From Bryobacteraceae bacterium (GTDB lineage Bacteria > Acidobacteriota > Terriglobia > Bryobacterales > Bryobacteraceae): a DNA stretch of 9,507 nt. Shown piece after piece: positions 1 through 7,305 of the stretch. The stretch lies in the NCBI GenBank assembly GCA_030039005.1, contig JASHQT010000212.1, forward strand, positions 1-9,507, in the 5' to 3' direction. The notes beneath the pieces are model-generated. The model saw nothing but the letters and a program-made list of their open reading frames with translations. It ran no database searches and was not told the DNA's origin. The translations under genes were made by a program, and so were the position numbers. The first letter of the stretch is position 1. Each line of letters opens with the position of its first letter.

Positions 1-879
1 GGCCTTGGCGGGCATGGGGGACGGTTTTTCGAGCGCAGGTTTTGCGGGGGCAGGCTGCGGCGCCGCTGGTTTGCCGGACAAAGGGGAAGGCTTTTCCGCC
101 TCTGATCCGGTGGTGTGCGGCGGCGTCTGCACGCTGTCGCCCGGGGCCAGATATTTCACTACAATCGATACTCGCCGGTTGGAGGGGCTGGTGGGATCCT
201 CGGGTTTTCGCAGCCTTTGATCGGCAAAACCACGCACATCGGCCACCTGGTTGGCACGGACGCCGGACTGCTGGATCAGTTTGCGCGCGGCATTGGCGCG
301 GTCGCTGGAGAGCTCCCAGTTGGAATAGCCGTTGGAAGAAAGATACGGCTTGGAATCCGTGTGACCTTCCACGGAAAGCTTGTTCGGGAGTTTGCCCAAC
401 TGGCCGGCCAGCAATTGCAGCATTTCGTTGCCCTCCGGAGTGGGCTGCGCGCTGCCGCTCTCAAAAAAAGTGCTGACCGCGCTTTCGAGCAGCTCGATGC
501 GCAGACCTTCGCCCGTGACGGTCATCTGCACTTGATCCTTGAGCTTCGCTACATTCGGAGTCTGGCGGATGGCGGCCTCCAGCTTCTCCTTCAGCTTGCC
601 CATGTCGTCCTTTCCAATGCCGATATTTTCGGTGGCGCCGCTTTGCCCGGACCCGTTCTTGTCGGAATGCCCGGAGGGATCGCGAAAATATCCGGCGATG
701 GCCAGTTTCACCTTAGAGCTAGCGCCCATCAGCCAGAGCACAATAAAGAGCGCCATCATGGCGGTGACAAAATCGGCATAAGCCACTTTCCAGGCGCCGC
801 CGTGATGGCCGCCATGGACGACCTTCTTTTTGATGATGATGGGCTGAACCAGGAGTTGATCGGACTTTTGAGCAGACAT
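1..879 (-). CDS. motB: Flagellar motor stator protein MotB (3' end beyond window)
   Basis: MotB anchors the stator to peptidoglycan and, with MotA, forms the ion channel that drives flagellar rotation. The protein starts MSAQKSDQLLV. A single membrane segment follows at about residues 33-52, beginning AYADFVTAMMALFIVLW. The Asp at residue 36 matches the ion-binding Asp32 of E. coli MotB, and the YADF context is that of proton-type stators rather than PomB. An OmpA-like peptidoglycan-binding domain covers about residues 130-250, with the hallmarks VEGHTDSKPY, NWELSSDRAN and a closing SNRRVSIVV. After it comes a Pro/Ala/Lys-rich tail (TPPHTTG, then repeated KP and AP pairs) still open at the window edge, so the stop codon is not seen after 293 codons. 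The ATG lies 18 bases after the motA stop; the ribosome-binding site is weak, which suggests coupling to motA translation. Confidence 0.95.
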   Translation of the reverse strand, partial: MSAQKSDQLLVQPIIIKKKVVHGGHHGGAWKVAYADFVTAMMALFIVLWLMGASSKVKLAIAGYFRDPSGHSDKNGSGQSGATENIGIGKDDMGKLKEKLEAAIRQTPNVAKLKDQVQMTVTGEGLRIELLESAVSTFFESGSAQPTPEGNEMLQLLAGQLGKLPNKLSVEGHTDSKPYLSSNGYSNWELSSDRANAARKLIQQSGVRANQVADVRGFADQRLRKPEDPTSPSNRRVSIVVKYLAPGDSVQTPPHTTGSEAEKPSPLSGKPAAPQPAPAKPALEKPSPMPAKA

Positions 880-897
880 AGAAACGTGAGGCTGCGT

Positions 898-1809
898 CTA
901 TTTTGCGGCGGCCGGTTCGGGGGTTGCGGCGCCCGCCGCGGATTTCGCACCCGGCGCGGCCGCTGCGGCAGGAGCCCGATTCTTGCAGGCGTTCTCCAGC
1001 TCGAGAAACGAGGGGCGAACGTGCCCCGGCACCGCGCGGCGTCCAAACTCCACTGCCATGGCGGGCGAGGTCCCCTTCAGAAACGCAATCAGCGCCACGC
1101 GAATGGCGTGATAGAAATGGCCTTCTTCTTCGGCGGCCTTGCCCATCTTTGCCGCCATAGGACCGAGCACGCCGTAACACAGAAGAATTCCGAGGAAAGT
1201 CCCCACCAGCGCGGCGGCCACCTTATGGCCGATTTCCTCGGGCGGACCGCCGAGGGCGCCCATGGTAATCACCACGCCCAGCACGGCGGCGACGATTCCC
1301 AAGCCGGGGAGCGAATCGGCGACCGTGGTGAGCGCGTTGACCGGCAAGTTCGCGTAGTGATGATGAACTTCCATATCCAGCTCCATCACCTGGTCGAGCT
1401 CGAACGGTGTCGGGCCGCCCGTCATCGCCATGCGCAAGGTGTCGCATACGAAGTCGCGCAGATGATGATCCCAGGACTTGAACAGTGGGCTCTTGTCGGG
1501 ATTCTCGACGTCGGCCTCGAGATCCGTCAGGCCTTTCTTACGTGCCTTTTGCATCACTTCGTACAACTGCTTTAGCGTGCCCTGGTAGAGGGCCTTATCA
1601 TATTTAGAATTGCCGAAGACGGCGCCGAAACCGGCTAGGATGGCTTTCAGCACGGCCGGCGGATTGGCGGTGAGAATGGTGCCGCAGCCCGCGCCTCCGA
1701 TAATCAACAATTCGGCGGGCTGGATCAGCACTTTGATGTTGCCGTGTTCCATGAGAAAGCCGCCTATTACCGCTGCGAACACGACCACAATTCCGGCTAT
1801 AGCAAACAT
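898..1809 (-). CDS. motA: Flagellar motor stator protein MotA
   Basis: MotA is the inner-membrane stator subunit that surrounds MotB and pushes on the rotor protein FliG. The 303-residue product has the expected plan: two N-terminal membrane segments (about 2-20 and 31-50), a large cytoplasmic loop, and two further segments (about 166-186 and 198-219). Arg90 and Glu98 fall in QKARKKGLTDLE, at the same numbers as the E. coli residues that contact FliG. Pro168 in DSLPGLGIVAAVLGVV and Pro217 in YGVLGPMAA correspond to E. coli Pro173 and Pro222, so the key residues are intact. Unusual is the end: after NACKNRAP the protein finishes with about 25 residues almost entirely Ala, Pro and Gly. The start is ATG with an AAGGTGGT ribosome-binding site. 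motB follows after 18 bases, and a PAS/GGDEF gene lies 31 bases upstream on the same strand. Confidence 0.97.
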   Translation of the reverse strand: MFAIAGIVVVFAAVIGGFLMEHGNIKVLIQPAELLIIGGAGCGTILTANPPAVLKAILAGFGAVFGNSKYDKALYQGTLKQLYEVMQKARKKGLTDLEADVENPDKSPLFKSWDHHLRDFVCDTLRMAMTGGPTPFELDQVMELDMEVHHHYANLPVNALTTVADSLPGLGIVAAVLGVVITMGALGGPPEEIGHKVAAALVGTFLGILLCYGVLGPMAAKMGKAAEEEGHFYHAIRVALIAFLKGTSPAMAVEFGRRAVPGHVRPSFLELENACKNRAPAAAAAPGAKSAAGAATPEPAAAK

Positions 1810-1812
1810 GAC

Positions 1813-1820
1813 ACCACCTT
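1813..1820 (-). promoter_or_regulatory. Ribosome-binding site of motA
   Basis: Read on the minus strand this is AAGGTGGT, one mismatch from AAGGAGGT, ending three bases before the motA ATG. It is the clearest ribosome-binding site of the motor cluster and supports the chosen motA start. The neighbouring motB and PAS/GGDEF starts have much weaker sites. Confidence 0.7.
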
Positions 1821-1840
1821 ATTGAATTAGGGCTTGCTCT

Positions 1841-2806
1841 TCACCGCTTCAGCCTCACATGGGCGATGGCGGTACGGTCGCCTCCGCTCGCCCGGCAGCC
1901 TTCATACACTGCGCTCACGCGTTGCTCCAGACTCTCGATGCTGTCTCCGGGTTCGGCCGTCGCGCCCCCCACTGAGATGGTTACGCCTAACCGGTCACCC
2001 CACCATTCGAGCGTCGAGGCGCGCACCAGCAGCCGCAGCCGCTCGGCAGTGGCCAATAATTCCGAGCGCGAACAGCGGCTCACTTCCACGCGGAATTCCT
2101 CCGCGTCCCAATGTGTAAGTACGTCCAGCGGTCCCAGGCTGCGATCCAGCGTGGCGGCGATCATTTTCACCGCCGCGTCCACCATTCCATGTCCAAACGC
2201 CCGATCGAGATGCTCGGCGCCGTCCAGCCCGACGCGCAGCCATCCGAAGGGGATTTCGAAGACGTTCAAAGCCTCCAATGCGTGACGGACCATCATTTCT
2301 CCGAATCTTCGATTGGCTGCCGCGCTATGCGAGTCCGAACAGCCGAAGACTTCCATTTCGTAGGCCCGCCGATGGGACGGTGCGGACACTTCCTCGAATG
2401 TTTCCATAGCGCCGGCGATGGCGCCGGCGGCATCATGGATAGGACGCGCCTGGAGTTCCACCAGCAGCCTGTGTCCTTCGCGGTGCATGAGGAATACCGT
2501 GGTTTGATGTGTCCTGCCGTCCCGCATCGCGGCCACGACCGGCGATTCAGGCCCCGCCCCGGGGAGCAAACTGCCGTCGGCCTCGCAATGCATCAACAGA
2601 TCGCCATGGCTGAATTGCCCCGCCACTTCCTGAGCCAAGTGTCCGCTGATGCGCTCGGCGCCCCGATTCCAATACAGGATTCGATGATCGCGATCCACAA
2701 TGCACACGCCTTCATCGAGTTGATCCAGTAGGTCCTTGTGCAGGCGCGTATCGGCCAGCGCTAGCTGGATGACCGCTTCACCCGCATCGGCGTGAATCGC
2801 ATGCAT
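1841..2806 (-). CDS. PAS-domain protein with degenerate GGDEF domain
   Basis: This looks like a sensor protein built on a diguanylate-cyclase fold that has probably lost activity. Numbered from the ATG at 2806 (321 residues), a PAS domain spans about 27-136; it begins LLDQLDEGVCIVDRDHRILY and ends in a PAC-like stretch, HRLLVELQARPIHD. A GGDEF-family domain fills about 156-321, recognisable by RAFGHGMVDAAVKMIAATL and VTISVGGATAEPGDSIESLEQR. The signature motif, normally GG[DE]EF, reads DAEEF (residues 234-238, context HWDAEEFRVEV). The upstream metal-binding DxD and the conserved NDxxGH asparagine are also missing. No membrane segment or signal peptide is visible, so it is probably cytoplasmic. 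It could bind c-di-GMP or GTP without making product, or act as a scaffold. A TTG start at 2848 would add 14 residues but has no ribosome-binding site. motA follows after 31 bases, suggesting a role in motility. Confidence 0.85.
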   Translation of the reverse strand: MHAIHADAGEAVIQLALADTRLHKDLLDQLDEGVCIVDRDHRILYWNRGAERISGHLAQEVAGQFSHGDLLMHCEADGSLLPGAGPESPVVAAMRDGRTHQTTVFLMHREGHRLLVELQARPIHDAAGAIAGAMETFEEVSAPSHRRAYEMEVFGCSDSHSAAANRRFGEMMVRHALEALNVFEIPFGWLRVGLDGAEHLDRAFGHGMVDAAVKMIAATLDRSLGPLDVLTHWDAEEFRVEVSRCSRSELLATAERLRLLVRASTLEWWGDRLGVTISVGGATAEPGDSIESLEQRVSAVYEGCRASGGDRTAIAHVRLKR

Positions 2807-2875
2807 GTGGTTATCCGAAGTTCTTATCGGATCGAAACTAGATTTCAAGATTACGGCGCTAGGGCACCGTGGGTC

Positions 2876-3526
2876 TCAGCGCGGCAACCGCTCGCGCAGT
2901 ACGGGATAAGCGGCGCGCGCGAAATCGGCCGCGGTTTGTGTGGCGTGTGTGGCGCCTGCATCGCTCGCCGCGCGGTCTTCGACCACTACCCTTACCAATG
3001 CGGTGTCGGTGCGGCGGGACCCAAGCGCGTCGGCCACCAGCCAGAACTTCGAGGCCCACTCTCCAGCGGTAGTGCGGCGGGAGGATTGATACCAATACAG
3101 CACTAAGGCCCGCGCACCGCGGTTGGCAACCAGGTATCGATTGGCCTCGATGCGGCCGGCGGCAGTGTCCAGGCTGATTTCGCCTGTTGAGACCGGCACC
3201 CATCCGGAAGCGGGCAAGCAGACCTTGGGCGAGTGGGGCTGGCTCGCCCCGGCGCGCTGGGATTGAAACCACGCCACCAGGAAATCCACCGGTTCGCCGG
3301 CGCCGCTGACGTAGGTGCGGCTCAGCAAGCGGTCCGCGCGCAAGGTGGCAGCCACGTCGGGGTCCACGGGATCATCATGCAACGTGTTCCATCCGCCGAA
3401 CGCGGCCGGAAACTGGGCGAGCGCCGGCGCCGCGGGCGGCCGCTCGCTCCCTCGGCCCCAATACGCCAACAGCGCTTGCGCGGCCAGAAACACCGGGACC
3501 AGTATCTTGGGCCATTCGGGCAGCAT
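2876..3526 (-). CDS. EpsI-family exosortase-associated protein (DUF3485)
   Basis: The 216-residue product matches the EpsI/DUF3485 family, found fused to or beside exosortases in exopolysaccharide and PEP-CTERM sorting loci; its biochemical role is unsettled. An N-terminal membrane anchor (about 8-24, ILVPVFLAAQALLAYWG) is followed by a periplasmic domain. Family hallmarks are FGGW (43-46), the HSPKVCLPASGW motif (98-109, with His98, Cys103, Pro105 and Trp109) and the LVLYWYQSSRR to EWASKFWLVADAL stretch (141-168). The frame stays open upstream to a GTG at 3634, but that extension contains a terminator-like hairpin and an Arg-rich sequence; starting at the ATG at 3526 gives the usual EpsI length and an N-terminal anchor. 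No Shine-Dalgarno sequence is clear. No exosortase gene lies next to it. A PEP-CTERM protein, the expected type of exosortase substrate, is encoded about 2.3 kb away on the other strand. Confidence 0.88.
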   Translation of the reverse strand: MLPEWPKILVPVFLAAQALLAYWGRGSERPPAAPALAQFPAAFGGWNTLHDDPVDPDVAATLRADRLLSRTYVSGAGEPVDFLVAWFQSQRAGASQPHSPKVCLPASGWVPVSTGEISLDTAAGRIEANRYLVANRGARALVLYWYQSSRRTTAGEWASKFWLVADALGSRRTDTALVRVVVEDRAASDAGATHATQTAADFARAAYPVLRERLPR

Positions 3527-3587
3527 GAAGCGAAGCGAGCAGCGAATCAAGACCAGTATAACTAGCCCACCGAGGCGTGGGCGCACC

Positions 3588-3631
3588 TCAATAGAAAAGT
3601 AAGCTCGCCCCCGCCTTCGTTGTGGGCGAGT
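3588..3631 (-). terminator. Putative rho-independent terminator after the HEAT/VWA-like gene
   Basis: On the minus strand a perfect 7-bp inverted repeat, CTCGCCC (3630-3624) with GGGCGAG (3610-3604), encloses a 13-base loop. It is extended by one G-T pair and followed by the T-rich run CTTACTTTTCTATT. It sits 13 bases after the stop of the gene ending at 3644 and before the EpsI start at 3526, where a terminator is expected. The T-tract is interrupted, so strength is uncertain. If real, EpsI and the genes after it need their own promoter in the short stretch before 3526. Confidence 0.5.
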
Positions 3632-3643
3632 CACCTAGACCAG

Positions 3644-5557
3644 TTATGGGGACTGCTCGGGTTGGGCGGGCGCGGCAGCGGCGGCCCCGGCCCCTGGCGA
3701 AGCCGCGGAGGGAGGCTGCGTTGGCGGCGGAGGAAGCTGCAACGCGACCTCGGCTTCGCCGTATCCGCGGTCGCTCGAAATCTTCAATTTCATCGTGGGT
3801 GCGCGCGAGGACTCGGTCGTGGCATCTTGTGGGGCAAGCGCCGGTGAGGCCAGCGAATAGACCACCTCGAACCGGCTGCTGAGATTGGCGTAGGCGTCCA
3901 CCAGGGCCTCCACCATGCTCTCCAACGTCGTCTCGGCAAAGCTTCCTTCGGGAGTGGAGAGGCAGGTTTGGCGTACCAGAGGCCATTGCCCGGCCGTGTC
4001 CGGGCAGACGCCATGCAGGACCACGCTGCCGTCTTGCGCCAATTTGCGGAGACGTTCGATGCCGGCCTCCTGCTGCAAATCGGCGCCGGACATCTCGTGG
4101 AGGAACAGAAAGGCGTGCCGCTTGCCGCCGTGCCTCGAGAATGCGTCGCATTCGCGTTCGAGCGCTGTCAACGGATCGGCGGCGGCACGTTCCATGGGCG
4201 CAGGCATGGCACTGGCCTTGGCGAGCAGGACCGGATCAGAAATGCATCCGTGCGCGGCTTTAAGCTCGGCGGTGGCGAGCGCATCGTCGTAAGGGAACGG
4301 CTCCAGCGGTTTTTCGCCGGTCTGCGGGTTGATTTCCATTAAGTAACGGTCGATCCTCCACAGATCGTCCCGGCGTTTCATGCACAGGCATTGGCGCAAG
4401 CCTTCGCGTAGGGCTCTCTCGTAGGGCTGGTCATCGGAAGTAAACCAAGGCGCGACGAAGCCCGCCATCACCAGCGCCGGAGGACACGCCAAGCGCACTT
4501 GGTAATCCTCCACAACGGCTCCGTCCTCCCAAAAGCTGAACTCGGTGGGTTTGATGCCGCTCAAATCGCGAGCCGGATGGCAGGAGACCGCGAAGGCCAG
4601 GCGCCGGACGCCATCCGGCTGTATGGCCGCTCGCGACGGATGAATCTGAAGCTCGCCGGCCTCATGCGCGGTCCGGTCGTGGCGGCGGATTCGGGCCATG
4701 GCGCCTACTGCCCCCAGCCGCAGTTTTCCTTGGGCGTGCTTGTAGTACTCGCTCAAAGCGGGCAGGAAACGCTCGTCGCCGGTTTCGCCCATGGCCCAGA
4801 GCGCCGAGCGCTGAAACGCTGGATCCTGGTGGCGTAACAGATCTAGCAGAACGCGCGTCGCGCTGGGATCGCCGCTCAGGTAGAGTCCGTACGCCGCATT
4901 CGCCACTACACGGTTATTGCTGGACTTCAGCGCCGACAAAAAATGCGGCTTGGTCTCTCCGGCGTCCCGGCCCCACAGGGCCTCCAGGGCGCTGGCTTGC
5001 ACGCGCGGGTCCCGATCCAGCAAGCGCCGCGCGATCCACGCTACGTTGCCTGTGCTGCGGCCAATCAGCAGAGCGGCCTTGGCGCGGACGATTTTGTCGG
5101 GATACGCCATCAACTCCACCTGGAAGGAATTCCAGCAATTGTGGTCGCACGTCACGGCCAGGACATCCAGGATGCGGCCGATCCGTTCTCCTTTCTGCGG
5201 GTTCGCCTGACCTTGGAGCGCTTTGTTGAGAGCCATCTCAAAGGTGGCTTGTAGCAGCGCGCCGGCTTCGGCGGCCGCACGCGTCACCGCCAGAGCTTCC
5301 TCGATCGAGCAAATGCTCGGGTCCAGCAGCCCGATGCTCAAGCGCTTGTCTTTGGCCATTGTCAGAATCAGATAACGCAATCCGGCGGAGGATTTGGCAG
5401 CCGCCGCGACGTGAATTCCCGCAGCAAAGAAAGCGGCGGGATCGGAGCTGACGAGACCGTTTAACGTTTTCTTCGCTTCCTGCTCGTCTTGCGCAAAGGA
5501 TTCGATGGCTTTAGATATTCTCGCGGTCAGGCTCCGCGGTGCTTCGCTTTTGCTCAT
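3644..5557 (-). CDS. HEAT-repeat protein with degenerate VWFA-related C-terminal half
   Basis: No named family covers the whole 637-residue product. Numbered from the ATG at 5557, helical HEAT-like repeats occupy about 126-291; clear units are DKIVRAKAALLIGRST, DPRVQASALEALWG, NNRVVANAAYGLYLSGDP and DPAFQRSALWAMGETGD, in the style of PBS-lyase HEAT repeats. The C-terminal half (about 316-606) resembles acidobacterial VWFA-related proteins: DLSGIKPTEFSFWEDG matches their LTxxDFxVxEDG segment, RHAFLFLHEMSG matches the strand that normally carries a TDG-type motif, and FEVVYSLASP matches their YxLxY segment. The metal-site motif DxSxS is not visible. The end is a Pro/Ala-rich tail. There is no signal peptide or membrane segment. 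An ATG at 5629 would add 24 residues, but that stretch has lower third-position GC than the gene body, so 5557 is preferred; neither start has a good ribosome-binding site. Domain calls are by eye. Confidence 0.75.
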   Translation of the reverse strand: MSKSEAPRSLTARISKAIESFAQDEQEAKKTLNGLVSSDPAAFFAAGIHVAAAAKSSAGLRYLILTMAKDKRLSIGLLDPSICSIEEALAVTRAAAEAGALLQATFEMALNKALQGQANPQKGERIGRILDVLAVTCDHNCWNSFQVELMAYPDKIVRAKAALLIGRSTGNVAWIARRLLDRDPRVQASALEALWGRDAGETKPHFLSALKSSNNRVVANAAYGLYLSGDPSATRVLLDLLRHQDPAFQRSALWAMGETGDERFLPALSEYYKHAQGKLRLGAVGAMARIRRHDRTAHEAGELQIHPSRAAIQPDGVRRLAFAVSCHPARDLSGIKPTEFSFWEDGAVVEDYQVRLACPPALVMAGFVAPWFTSDDQPYERALREGLRQCLCMKRRDDLWRIDRYLMEINPQTGEKPLEPFPYDDALATAELKAAHGCISDPVLLAKASAMPAPMERAAADPLTALERECDAFSRHGGKRHAFLFLHEMSGADLQQEAGIERLRKLAQDGSVVLHGVCPDTAGQWPLVRQTCLSTPEGSFAETTLESMVEALVDAYANLSSRFEVVYSLASPALAPQDATTESSRAPTMKLKISSDRGYGEAEVALQLPPPPTQPPSAASPGAGAAAAAPAQPEQSP

Positions 5558-5793
5558 GGGTCTAATCCACTTATCGGCCCATGAAAACCGTTCTTTGGGA
5601 GGCCCGTCGATCGTTCTCCGGATAGGCATTCAGGCGCTCGCCCTTACGTGCAGTCCGGCATAGGTATCCGCGGCGCTGCGAGCGGGCCAGTGCTCTCCCT
5701 GGGGCTAGCCGGGGACCGTTGGTACTTCTCCTCGCTCGACCTTCGCGCTAAAAATCCCGCCCGATTCCGTTCTCTCATTTATAGGAGATCTTT
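5558..5793. promoter_or_regulatory. Divergent intergenic region
   Basis: These 236 bases separate a minus-strand gene (start 5557, or 5629 if the longer form is used) from the plus-strand PEP-CTERM gene at 5794, so promoters for both directions must lie here or just inside the genes. I see no convincing pair of -35 and -10 boxes, no long inverted repeat and no RNA gene. The last 40 bases before the plus-strand gene are AT-richer (CTAAAAATC, CATTTATAGG), which fits a promoter or leader. Confidence 0.35.
5783..5787 (+). promoter_or_regulatory. Ribosome-binding site of the PEP-CTERM gene
   Basis: AGGAG lies six bases before the ATG at 5794. It fixes the start and matches the position of the signal peptide in the product. 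Confidence 0.75.
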
Positions 5794-6432
5794 ATGAAAG
5801 GTGCAGCACGCATCCTGGGCGTAACCGCGATTCTAGCTGTCTTCGTACTTTCAAGTCAGGTCATCGCCGATACCATTTCCTTCAGCGGCGAGATTACTCA
5901 GTCCACTTCCGATGGGACCGGACCCGCGATGATTAATCCAGCACTCAATGACATTCAGGACGGCGACAACTTCCTCGTAACACTTACATTCACCGGATCG
6001 ATCACCGCGCCTGGTACCTATCCGCTGCCCGGCGCGATGCTTGTGTTCCTGGACACCGACGCCTCCGTCACGGAAGACGAATTTGCCTCCACCAGCCTCA
6101 GCGTGACGCAGGATGGGACTTCGTACGACCTGAGCTTGCTCGGTTGTCTCACGACAGGCAGCGGCTGTCTTGTGGGCAATTACCTGTCCGCCAACTTTTC
6201 GATTCCAGATTCCGATCTGAATTCAATGAACGTGACGGCGCAGTCGATAGCGGACCTCAATCCGCCGCTGGACCTGTTGGAGGACGACGGAGTCACCGAC
6301 ATTCAAGGATCGATTAGCAGCTACTCCTACAGCGGAGCCACCGCGACGCCGGAGCCGTCTCAAATGATCCCATTAGCCATTGGTTTGGCTGCGCTGCTGA
6401 TCGGGAGACGCAATTTGCGCGGCCGCGCCTGA
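5794..6432 (+). CDS. PEP-CTERM sorting-domain secreted protein
   Basis: This 212-residue exported protein carries both signals used by exosortase substrates. The N-terminus is a Sec signal peptide (MKGAARILGVTAILAVFVLS), with likely cleavage after VIA at residue 25. The C-terminus is a PEP-CTERM tail: TPEPS (185-189), a short hydrophobic segment MIPLAIGLAALLIG (191-204) and the basic end RRNLRGRA. In the known system the tail is recognised and cut by an exosortase at the inner membrane before the protein is placed outside or on the surface. The mature part is acidic, rich in Ser, Thr and Asp, with predicted beta character and one cysteine pair (118 and 125); I recognise no catalytic domain. 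An EpsI-family gene lies about 2.3 kb away on the opposite strand. The beta-helix gene follows 34 bases downstream and may be co-transcribed. Confidence 0.9.
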   Translation: MKGAARILGVTAILAVFVLSSQVIADTISFSGEITQSTSDGTGPAMINPALNDIQDGDNFLVTLTFTGSITAPGTYPLPGAMLVFLDTDASVTEDEFASTSLSVTQDGTSYDLSLLGCLTTGSGCLVGNYLSANFSIPDSDLNSMNVTAQSIADLNPPLDLLEDDGVTDIQGSISSYSYSGATATPEPSQMIPLAIGLAALLIGRRNLRGRA

Positions 6433-6466
6433 CGATTTCGACGACAAATTTCACTCAGAGGATAGC

Positions 6467-7285
6467 ATGAAGAAGTTCCATTTGCTGACCCTGTTCGCTC
6501 TGCTCACCGCGCCGGCCTTTGCCGTGGACGGCGTGGTTCTGATTAACCAGAGCATTGCCATGGCGGGAGACGTCGCTCCGGGGGATACGCCTGGCTTTCC
6601 GGTAACGATTTCGGTTCCAGGAAGTTACCGTCTCTCGGGAAACCTGGTGGTGCCGGATCTAAACACTACGGCCATTCTTATCACCACCAGCAATGTGAGG
6701 CTCGATCTCAACGGATTCTCGATTCTCGGGCCCAACGTTTGTGCAGCGACAAGCGTCGCGTCCACCTGCGGATCCGGAACCGGCATCGGGATTAATGACA
6801 ATGCCGCTGGTGCCGCTCGCAGCGTCTCGGTGTCCAACGGTGTCATTTCGGGACTCGGCAACGCCGGGATTTATCTCAACGGAAGTGGAGATGTCGTCGA
6901 GAAAGTCAGGACCTCAGGCAACGGGTCGGCCGGCATTGTGCTTGTGGGAGATGCCACGACTGTGTCGTCGTGCACAGCGTACGCCAACGGTGGCGTTGGT
7001 ATTTCAGCGCCAACCGTGATCGGCTCCAACTCCTTTCATAACTTCAGCGATGGAATTGATGTGTTCGCCCTGGCCCTGAACAACGTTACGACGTATAACA
7101 CAGCAGCCGGACTCTCGGCAGGCGTCGCAGCAACGCTGGTCGGCAACACATCCACCAACAACGGCACGGGAATCTCTGTCACCTGCCCGTCATTAGTCAG
7201 CGGGAACACCGTGTCTTCAAATGGCTTCGACCTCCTTGAAAGCTTTCCCAGTTGTCTGCTTGTGAACAACCTAGTCGGCCCTTGA
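6467..7285 (+). CDS. Secreted right-handed beta-helix protein
   Basis: The 272-residue product has a clear Sec signal peptide (MKKFHLLTLFALLTAPAFA, cleavage after residue 19) and then a short-repeat pattern typical of right-handed parallel beta-helix (pectate-lyase-like/NosD-like) folds. It opens with VDGVVLINQSIAMAG and SVPGSYRLSGNLVV. Successive coils of about 20-25 residues follow, such as NVRLDLNGFSILG, SVSVSNGVISGLGNAGIYL, GSAGIVLVGDATTVSSC and GVAATLVGNTSTNNGTGI, with asparagine-ladder and glycine-turn positions. No catalytic residues of a known lyase can be assigned, so binding to carbohydrate or a structural surface role is as likely as an enzyme. There is no PEP-CTERM tail or membrane anchor, so the protein is probably released or periplasmic. 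AGAGGA at 6457-6462 is the ribosome-binding site. It is a diverged tandem paralog of the gene at 7395-8083. Confidence 0.88.
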   Translation: MKKFHLLTLFALLTAPAFAVDGVVLINQSIAMAGDVAPGDTPGFPVTISVPGSYRLSGNLVVPDLNTTAILITTSNVRLDLNGFSILGPNVCAATSVASTCGSGTGIGINDNAAGAARSVSVSNGVISGLGNAGIYLNGSGDVVEKVRTSGNGSAGIVLVGDATTVSSCTAYANGGVGISAPTVIGSNSFHNFSDGIDVFALALNNVTTYNTAAGLSAGVAATLVGNTSTNNGTGISVTCPSLVSGNTVSSNGFDLLESFPSCLLVNNLVGP

Positions 7286-7305
7286 CATTCTTACATCGGA
7301 GGAAC

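Noticed and set aside
115..1575. A 486-codon open frame on the plus strand, antisense to motB and motA
   Set aside because: It lies opposite two certain genes; its translation is rich in Gly, Arg and His with no recognisable domain, as expected for a GC-rich antisense shadow.
2111..2731. A 206-codon plus-strand open frame opposite the PAS/GGDEF gene
   Set aside because: The minus-strand frame has clear PAS and GGDEF-type sequence; the plus-strand product shows no domain and no good ribosome-binding site.
3527..3634. N-terminal extension of the EpsI protein to a GTG at 3634
   Set aside because: The stretch contains a terminator-like stem-loop, encodes an Arg-rich sequence unlike EpsI proteins and would bury the usual N-terminal membrane anchor.
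3588..4151. A 187-codon minus-strand open frame overlapping the end of the HEAT/VWA-like gene
   Set aside because: It is Arg-rich with no family resemblance and is a frame shadow of the longer gene, whose sequence is coherent to its stop at 3644.
6417..6428. The 12-base palindrome GCGCGGCCGCGC at the end of the PEP-CTERM gene as a terminator
   Set aside because: It has no loop and no T-tract and falls inside codons for the basic C-terminal residues.
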